Below are positions 59,954-64,000 of a stretch of DNA of 64,000 bases, piece after piece. Source of the DNA: JAKAVN01 sp963796565 (GTDB taxonomy: Bacteria; Desulfobacterota; Binatia; Binatales; Binataceae); assembly GCA_963796565.1 (NCBI GenBank), contig CAWCMA010000006.1, positions 62,001 through 126,000 of the forward strand, read 5' to 3'. The position numbers were made by a program, and so were the translations under genes. The stretch's first letter is position 1, and each line of letters opens with the position of its first letter. The notes below the pieces were generated by a model, which was not told where the DNA came from, ran no database searches, and was given only the letters and a program-made list of their open reading frames with translations.

Positions 59954-60868
59954 CTAGGACGGGTCGGGGCCTTGCGCCGCGACCCATCCTGCGCGGCCGG
60001 GTAGGGTGGCGCGCACGACCTCGCATACCGGCAGTTCCGCACCACCCAGGCGCGCCGCGATCTCCTCGAGGCGGACGAATTTCGCCCCGCGCGCTTTCAG
60101 CGCGCGAACCAGGGTGGCGAAACTTTCCAACTCGGCCATCCCCTCAGTCTCGGCGTGTACCGTATGAACGTTGAGTTGCCCGGCGTTGAACTGCGTCAAA
60201 TAGAATTCCAGCACCGCGGCCGCGTTGGGCAGATCCTCGCGTCCCATCACTTCGTCCAGGGTCGGGAGGGTGGTTGGAATCTCGGGCGTGTTGAGGATTT
60301 CGCCGTCGACGCGGCATCGAAACGGCGTCCTACCGCGCGTGTCACTGCGATAGCTGAGTTTCATCGTTTCGAGCGCTCTAAGCGCGATCGCGTTGGTGCG
60401 CCATCCGGGAGCCGCGAAAGCGAGCGCCCTTTCGCGGAAGATCGCGCGGTAGGCCTCGAACGCCTCGCCCAGCTCGGCGCGGATTCCGGTCTCGCCCAGC
60501 TTGTCGATTCCGTCCTGCCATCGCACATGGTCCCAGCCGTGCACGCCGACCTCGAAGCCCGCGCGTTTGAGTCCCCGCACTACGTCGGGGAGCGCGAGCG
60601 CGATCGGCCGCGCCGGTAACAGCGTGCCCGAAAGCACCGTGCGCAGGCCATACATCCTGACCGCTCCGGTGCGGCGCATTTTTTTCAGGAAGCCGGGATT
60701 GCGCAGCACGCGCACTACCGCGCGTCCCGAGTTGTCCGGACCCATCGCTACGTAAAAGCTCGCCGCGACGCCCTCGGCCACAAGCATCCGCGCCAGGCGC
60801 GGCACGCCGTCCCTCAGGCCCTGATGTGTATCGACGTCAATTTTGAGCGCGATTTCCAAACCATTCAC
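59954..60868 (-). CDS. arnD: ArnD-like polysaccharide deacetylase family protein
   Basis: A 304-residue protein of the polysaccharide deacetylase fold. The metal-binding Asp motif lies in KIDVDTHQGLRDGVPRL, and VGVHGWDHVRWQ is a further signature. It aligns best with ArnD, which removes formyl from undecaprenyl-phosphate aminoarabinose in lipid A modification: SFYVAMGPDNSGR, MYGLRTVLSGT and FAAPGWRTNAIAL. The other arn genes are not in the window, so the substrate may differ. Its ATG lies 32 bases inside the 3' end of murF, so it is coupled to cell-wall synthesis. Confidence 0.8.
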   Translation of the reverse strand: MNGLEIALKIDVDTHQGLRDGVPRLARMLVAEGVAASFYVAMGPDNSGRAVVRVLRNPGFLKKMRRTGAVRMYGLRTVLSGTLLPARPIALALPDVVRGLKRAGFEVGVHGWDHVRWQDGIDKLGETGIRAELGEAFEAYRAIFRERALAFAAPGWRTNAIALRALETMKLSYRSDTRGRTPFRCRVDGEILNTPEIPTTLPTLDEVMGREDLPNAAAVLEFYLTQFNAGQLNVHTVHAETEGMAELESFATLVRALKARGAKFVRLEEIAARLGGAELPVCEVVRATLPGRAGWVAAQGPDPS

Positions 60869-62303
60869 CGAGTGCTTCGATTATGCGCTCCATCTGGATG
60901 CCCCGCGAACCTTTGACCAGCACTACGTCGCCCTCGCGCACGAGCGCGCACACCAGTGCGGCGGCGGCGATGCTATCATGTGCGGTGAGCATCCCGGTGG
61001 GTCCGGAGATGAGCGCGGCGGCGGCCGCGCTCATCTCCGGACCCACGGCGACGAAGGCCGCCGGCGCAAGCCGCATCACGTCGGCGGCAACCTCGGCGTG
61101 CATCGCGGACGCGAGCGCGCCCAGCTCCAGCATATCACCGAGCGCGACGACCAGGCGCGCGCCGGAGGCCCGCGCGCATTCGTGCGCGGCTTCGAGCGCG
61201 GCGCGTACCGAGCGCGGGTTGGCGTTGTAAGTGTCGTCGATCACCAGCAGGCCGCTGAGCGCGCGCATCTGCAAGCGTCCGGCGACCGGCGCGACGCTTT
61301 CGAGCGCGCGGGCGACCGCGGCGAGTTCGTCCGCCGCCAGCGGGCGGGCGCGCAATGCGGCGGCGGCCGCCACGGCCGCCGCCGCATTGCGCGCCGCCGC
61401 GGTCCCGAGCAGCGCCAGCGCGACGTCGAGTTGAGCCGGCGCGCCCGCGGCGACCAGCCGCGGGCTGAGCGCGAGCGTCACTCGCGAGCGGGCCGAGCCG
61501 GCGGCGGCCGGCAGGCGCGCCGCGATTCGCACGTCAGCCGCCGCATCGGCGCCGAAGGTCACGACCTTGGCGCCGCGCGGGATGCGATCCGTCACCAGGT
61601 GCTCTTCGGCGCACGCCACCACCGCCCGTCGCGCCGTGGTGAACAGCGCGGTCTCTTCGTCGGCAATTTCTTCGAGGCTGCCCAACCCTTCGCTATGCTC
61701 GACGTCGACGTTGAGCACGACGGCTACGTCGGGCTCGACGATTCGCGCGAGGCGCTCGATCTCGCCGCGCGTGTTGGTGCCGCACTCCAGCACGGCGGCG
61801 CGATGGCGCTCGGTGAGCGTGAAAATCGTCATTGGCACGCCGATAAGATTGTTGAGGTTGCCCGGTGTGGCCAGCGTTTCACCGAAAAGCGCGCGCACTA
61901 CGGCTGCGCAGAGCTCCTTGGTGCTGGTCTTGCCGACCGCGCCGCCGATCGCGACGCATTCGAGATGATGCGCCGCGCGCATACGGCGCAGATGATGGCG
62001 GGCGAGGTCGCCAAGGGCGACCAGTGTGTCATCGACTTCGACCGCGGCAAGGCCAGCAGCACGGCGGCCGCGCGCGACCAGCGAAGCCGCGGCGCCGCGT
62101 CGCGCGGCCTCGGCCAGGTACGCATGGCCGTCACGGCCGGTGCCTTGAAGTGCCACGAATAGGGCGCCGGCGCCAAGCGCACGAGTGTCGGTGAGCACTG
62201 CTCGCACCATCGTGTCGGACGCGCCGAACATCTCGCCGCCGGTCGCGGCGGCGACTTCGTCGAGCCTGAAAGCACACTGGTTGATTGGTATCGGCGTCGC
62301 CAT
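60837..62303 (-). CDS. murF: UDP-N-acetylmuramoyl-tripeptide--D-alanyl-D-alanine ligase
   Basis: A 488-residue ATP-dependent ligase adding D-Ala-D-Ala in peptidoglycan precursor synthesis. ATG 62303 is preferred over TTG 62330. The P-loop reads AIGGAVGKTSTKEL, where MurF usually has S-S-G-K-T; NLNNLIGVPMTIF, ECGTNTRGEIERL and IDDTYNANPRSVRAAL complete the family pattern. The C-terminal domain ends with DVVLVKGSRG. It overlaps arnD. High Ala content reflects the base composition. No other mur genes adjoin, so it is a separate unit. Confidence 0.9.
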   Translation of the reverse strand: MATPIPINQCAFRLDEVAAATGGEMFGASDTMVRAVLTDTRALGAGALFVALQGTGRDGHAYLAEAARRGAAASLVARGRRAAGLAAVEVDDTLVALGDLARHHLRRMRAAHHLECVAIGGAVGKTSTKELCAAVVRALFGETLATPGNLNNLIGVPMTIFTLTERHRAAVLECGTNTRGEIERLARIVEPDVAVVLNVDVEHSEGLGSLEEIADEETALFTTARRAVVACAEEHLVTDRIPRGAKVVTFGADAAADVRIAARLPAAAGSARSRVTLALSPRLVAAGAPAQLDVALALLGTAAARNAAAAVAAAAALRARPLAADELAAVARALESVAPVAGRLQMRALSGLLVIDDTYNANPRSVRAALEAAHECARASGARLVVALGDMLELGALASAMHAEVAADVMRLAPAAFVAVGPEMSAAAAALISGPTGMLTAHDSIAAAALVCALVREGDVVLVKGSRGIQMERIIEALGEWFGNRAQN

Positions 62304-62442
62304 CGTTGGGGCCGCGCCGGTCGCGGCCAAGGAATTTAATTGAGAGACCTATCAGTGATTACGTGTCTCGGTGCGACTTGACAACTGTGCGCTGGGCGGA
62401 CAAGCCTCGTTGGTTGAAAGCGTGCCCAAGAGGAGTTAGGTG

Positions 62443-62937
62443 ATGGCTCAAGCCGGATCGGCACTGGTTGGCATCGTCATGGGAAGCAAGAGCGATTGGG
62501 AGCACATGTCGGCGGCGGCCGAGATCCTGACCGAATTTAAAGTGTCACATGAGGTGAGGATTCTCTCCGCGCATCGCACGCCCGACCTCACGCTGGAGTA
62601 TGCGGCGTCGGCTATGGAGCGCGGCCTGCAAGTAATGATCGCCGGTGCCGGCGGCGCGGCGCATCTGCCCGGCGTCGTCGCGGCCAAGACGATACTGCCG
62701 GTGATCGGGGTGCCGATGCCGACGACGGCGCTGAGCGGGATGGATTCGTTGCTGTCGATCGTGCAGATGCCGCGCGGCATTCCGGTGGCGACGATGGCCA
62801 TTGGCAAATCCGGCGCCGCCAACGCCGGTTTGTTCGCGGTCGCGATTCTCGCGCTCGGCCGTGAGGACATCGCCGAACATTTGGTTCAATGGCGGGCCGC
62901 GCGCGCGCAAGAAGTCCTGCAGCAGAAGCTGCCCTGA
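62443..62937 (+). CDS. purE: N5-carboxyaminoimidazole ribonucleotide mutase
   Basis: A 164-residue purine-synthesis enzyme. ATG 62443 is taken; GTG 62440 is one codon before and GAGGAG lies just upstream. Signature blocks: GIVMGSKSDWEHM, SAHRTPDLTLEYA, IAGAGGAAHLPGVVA and MDSLLSIVQMPRGIPVATMAIG. Class I PurE converts N5-CAIR to CAIR. Divergent from murF; purK is not in view. The hypothetical exported protein gene follows after 24 bases. Confidence 0.96.
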   Translation: MAQAGSALVGIVMGSKSDWEHMSAAAEILTEFKVSHEVRILSAHRTPDLTLEYAASAMERGLQVMIAGAGGAAHLPGVVAAKTILPVIGVPMPTTALSGMDSLLSIVQMPRGIPVATMAIGKSGAANAGLFAVAILALGREDIAEHLVQWRAARAQEVLQQKLP

Positions 62938-62961
62938 TCACGAAGCGTCGTGGAGGTGTCG

Positions 62962-63801
62962 ATGCGAGGGCTGCAGGCGAGATTCAAGGAAGGTCTGCGA
63001 TCGATCAAGGCTTGCGCCGTCATCCATGCGGTCTCCTGCGCGATCATGGCCATCGTGCTCGCCGGCTTTGGCGCGAGGGCTGCGCACGCCGCCGCCGCAC
63101 CCCAGATAGTAGTCAAGATAGTCGGCAAGCTGCCGGTGCCGCCTACGATTGCGCTCGGCGTGATCGCGACCGATCCCGTGCTGCAACAGGTTCTCAGCCA
63201 GGATTTCCAGGTGGCGGGACGTCTGGCCGGCGCCAGCGCAACTTCGGAATTGACGTTGACCGTCACCCTGACCCATCGCGCGCTGGAGCCGGGGATGTCG
63301 CTCAACGACGTCGCTCCGGGTAACGGTGACGCGGTCGCGTTGCTCAAGCAAGTTGGGGTCAAGCCGCCACCGCTTCCGGAACAGACATCGTCGGATCAGG
63401 ACGACGAATCCGGCGCGGACGATACGACCGCCGCCGAGGGCAACTCGCACGCCAAGAGCGACGTCAACAGCTACGAGCAACAGGGCCAGATGGAGCCGCA
63501 GCCCGCTCCCATGGGGGGGATGCCGTTGCCGTTGACGCAATGGCCGGTGCCTCCCGCTACAGCGCAACAGCGCTCGGCGATACCGCCCTCCATGCAACCA
63601 TTTGAGCGCACGAGCCCGCGCGACGAGGCGCGCCATGAACGCGAGGCGAGCGCCGTGTACGACACCATTTTCGTCGCCCGCGTAACCGCAGGAAACGATG
63701 GAAGTGAGTTGACCGTGATCGCCGTAGCGCACCCGGGCTTCGACGCGCATCAGGCAAGGAAACTCATCGCCGAGGAAATCGCCAACAGCGTCCTCCATTA
63801 G
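62962..63801 (+). CDS. Exported protein with disordered linker, unknown
   Basis: A 279-residue exported protein. ATG 62962 has GGAGG 6 bases upstream; GTG 62950 is the other possibility. The hydrophobic segment (VSCAIMAIVLAGFGARAAHA) is cut before APQIVVKIVG. Residues 140-220 are an acidic, then Pro/Gln-rich linker (SSDQDDESGADDTTAAEGN, then PPATAQQRS), and the end is a compact strand-helix part (YDTIFVARVTAGNDGSELTV, HQARKLIAEEIANSV). No family recognised. It follows purE and may be co-transcribed. Confidence 0.6.
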   Translation: MRGLQARFKEGLRSIKACAVIHAVSCAIMAIVLAGFGARAAHAAAAPQIVVKIVGKLPVPPTIALGVIATDPVLQQVLSQDFQVAGRLAGASATSELTLTVTLTHRALEPGMSLNDVAPGNGDAVALLKQVGVKPPPLPEQTSSDQDDESGADDTTAAEGNSHAKSDVNSYEQQGQMEPQPAPMGGMPLPLTQWPVPPATAQQRSAIPPSMQPFERTSPRDEARHEREASAVYDTIFVARVTAGNDGSELTVIAVAHPGFDAHQARKLIAEEIANSVLH

Positions 63802-63808
63802 GAGCATC

Positions 63809-63828
63809 GCGCGGCAACCCAGCCGCGC
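63809..63828. terminator. Hairpin between convergent genes
   Basis: GCGCGGC and GCCGCGC pair around AACCCA, just after the plus-strand stop. No T-run, so termination strength is uncertain. Confidence 0.4.
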
Positions 63829-63834
63829 AGCCGG

Positions 63835-64000
63835 CTATTGGTTGTAGCGGTTATAGGGGGAGATCGCGCGCGAAGGAGGTGCCTTTCGCGGCCGCGCGGC
63901 GGCCGGCGCCTTCGGACGACCGACGACGGCGCTCCCAGGCAACTGCGCCGGCGCGGCGGCCATGGGTGCGGGCGCGGCCACGGGCGGTGGCGCGGCCATC
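63835..64000 (-). CDS. Pro/Ala-rich protein, C-terminal end (partial)
   Basis: The minus frame is open from the window edge to TAG at 63835-63837 and gives about 55 residues rich in Pro and Ala, ending with SRAISPYNRYNQ. The composition suggests a flexible tail of an exported or cell-envelope protein. The gene's start lies beyond the window, so identity is unknown. Confidence 0.45.
   Translation of the reverse strand, partial: MAAPPPVAAPAPMAAAPAQLPGSAVVGRPKAPAAARPRKAPPSRAISPYNRYNQ

Noticed and set aside
60843..62162. 439-codon plus frame over murF
   Set aside because: Antisense to murF motifs; composition is Arg/Gly-rich as expected from GC-rich shadow frames.
62378..62406. TTGACA promoter before purE
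   Set aside because: TTGACA is present at 62378, but no acceptable -10 box lies 15-19 bases after it, so it was not listed.

Overview
The window is about 64 kb of GC-rich chromosomal DNA from a Gram-negative bacterium. Outer-membrane evidence includes a FadL-type barrel, several lipoproteins and a Pqi-type lipid transport operon. There are many alpha/beta hydrolases, a SnoaL-like protein, a DUF3047 protein, crotonases, and a thiolase next to a DUF35-type protein. With sigma54 signalling, this mix resembles the deep-branching Desulfobacterota/Binatota group. That placement is an inference from gene content; there is no rRNA in the window. I saw no tRNA, rRNA, CRISPR array, prophage or intact insertion sequence.

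Layout. 1-9.4 kb: the end of a glycogen phosphorylase gene; a small catabolic cluster (SCP2-like protein, hydrolase, lectin-like/DUF3047 protein, SnoaL-like protein); an amidase; a large cyclase-AAA-TPR regulator; and a scar where a truncated GntR gene abuts an aldo/keto reductase remnant. 9.6-12.6 kb: an NtrB/NtrC-like kinase-regulator operon with a candidate sigma54 promoter. 12.7-31.7 kb: an envelope and stress region with lipoproteins, the FadL-type barrel, two paralogous barrel-like proteins, PPK2, membrane proteins, a potassium-channel-like protein, the Pqi operon (pqiB frameshifted), an HtrA-like protease, a TMEM175-type channel with an in-frame amber codon, MsrA and a DUF992 protein. 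31.7-44.2 kb: mostly single enzymes (Asp-box propeller, hydrolases, oxidoreductases, a thiolase pair), an RRM protein and a hybrid kinase. 44.9-64 kb: leuS, two divergent crotonases, a lower-GC insert with a HEPN-like protein, a GalT-like enzyme, an aminotransferase-serA-purA run behind a leader terminator, a serine hydrolase facing a DsbA-fold isomerase across twin operators, an SDR, murF-arnD, purE and hypothetical genes.

The most distinctive signal is a palindrome, GGAC-N4-GTCC, found five times and only between genes of the envelope/stress region (14942, 17387, 17451, 23127, 28477). Two copies share an identical 16-mer. Half-site and spacing match the mycobacterial DosR/DevR dormancy box. 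This suggests a regulon joining two lipoprotein genes, the paired barrel-like proteins, the PPK2 operon and the Pqi operon/HtrA-like protease. Its regulator is not in the window. Other regulatory signals are two sigma54-like promoters (9635, 42947), twin GTTGCATGATGCAAC operators (58499, 58544), orphan GTCTC/GAGAC repeats (42992-43050) and an attenuator-like terminator before the aminotransferase-serA genes (52919-52957).

Gene decay is visible at three loci: the GntR/aldo-keto reductase junction, pqiB, and the TMEM175 gene. The HEPN-like gene may be a fourth.
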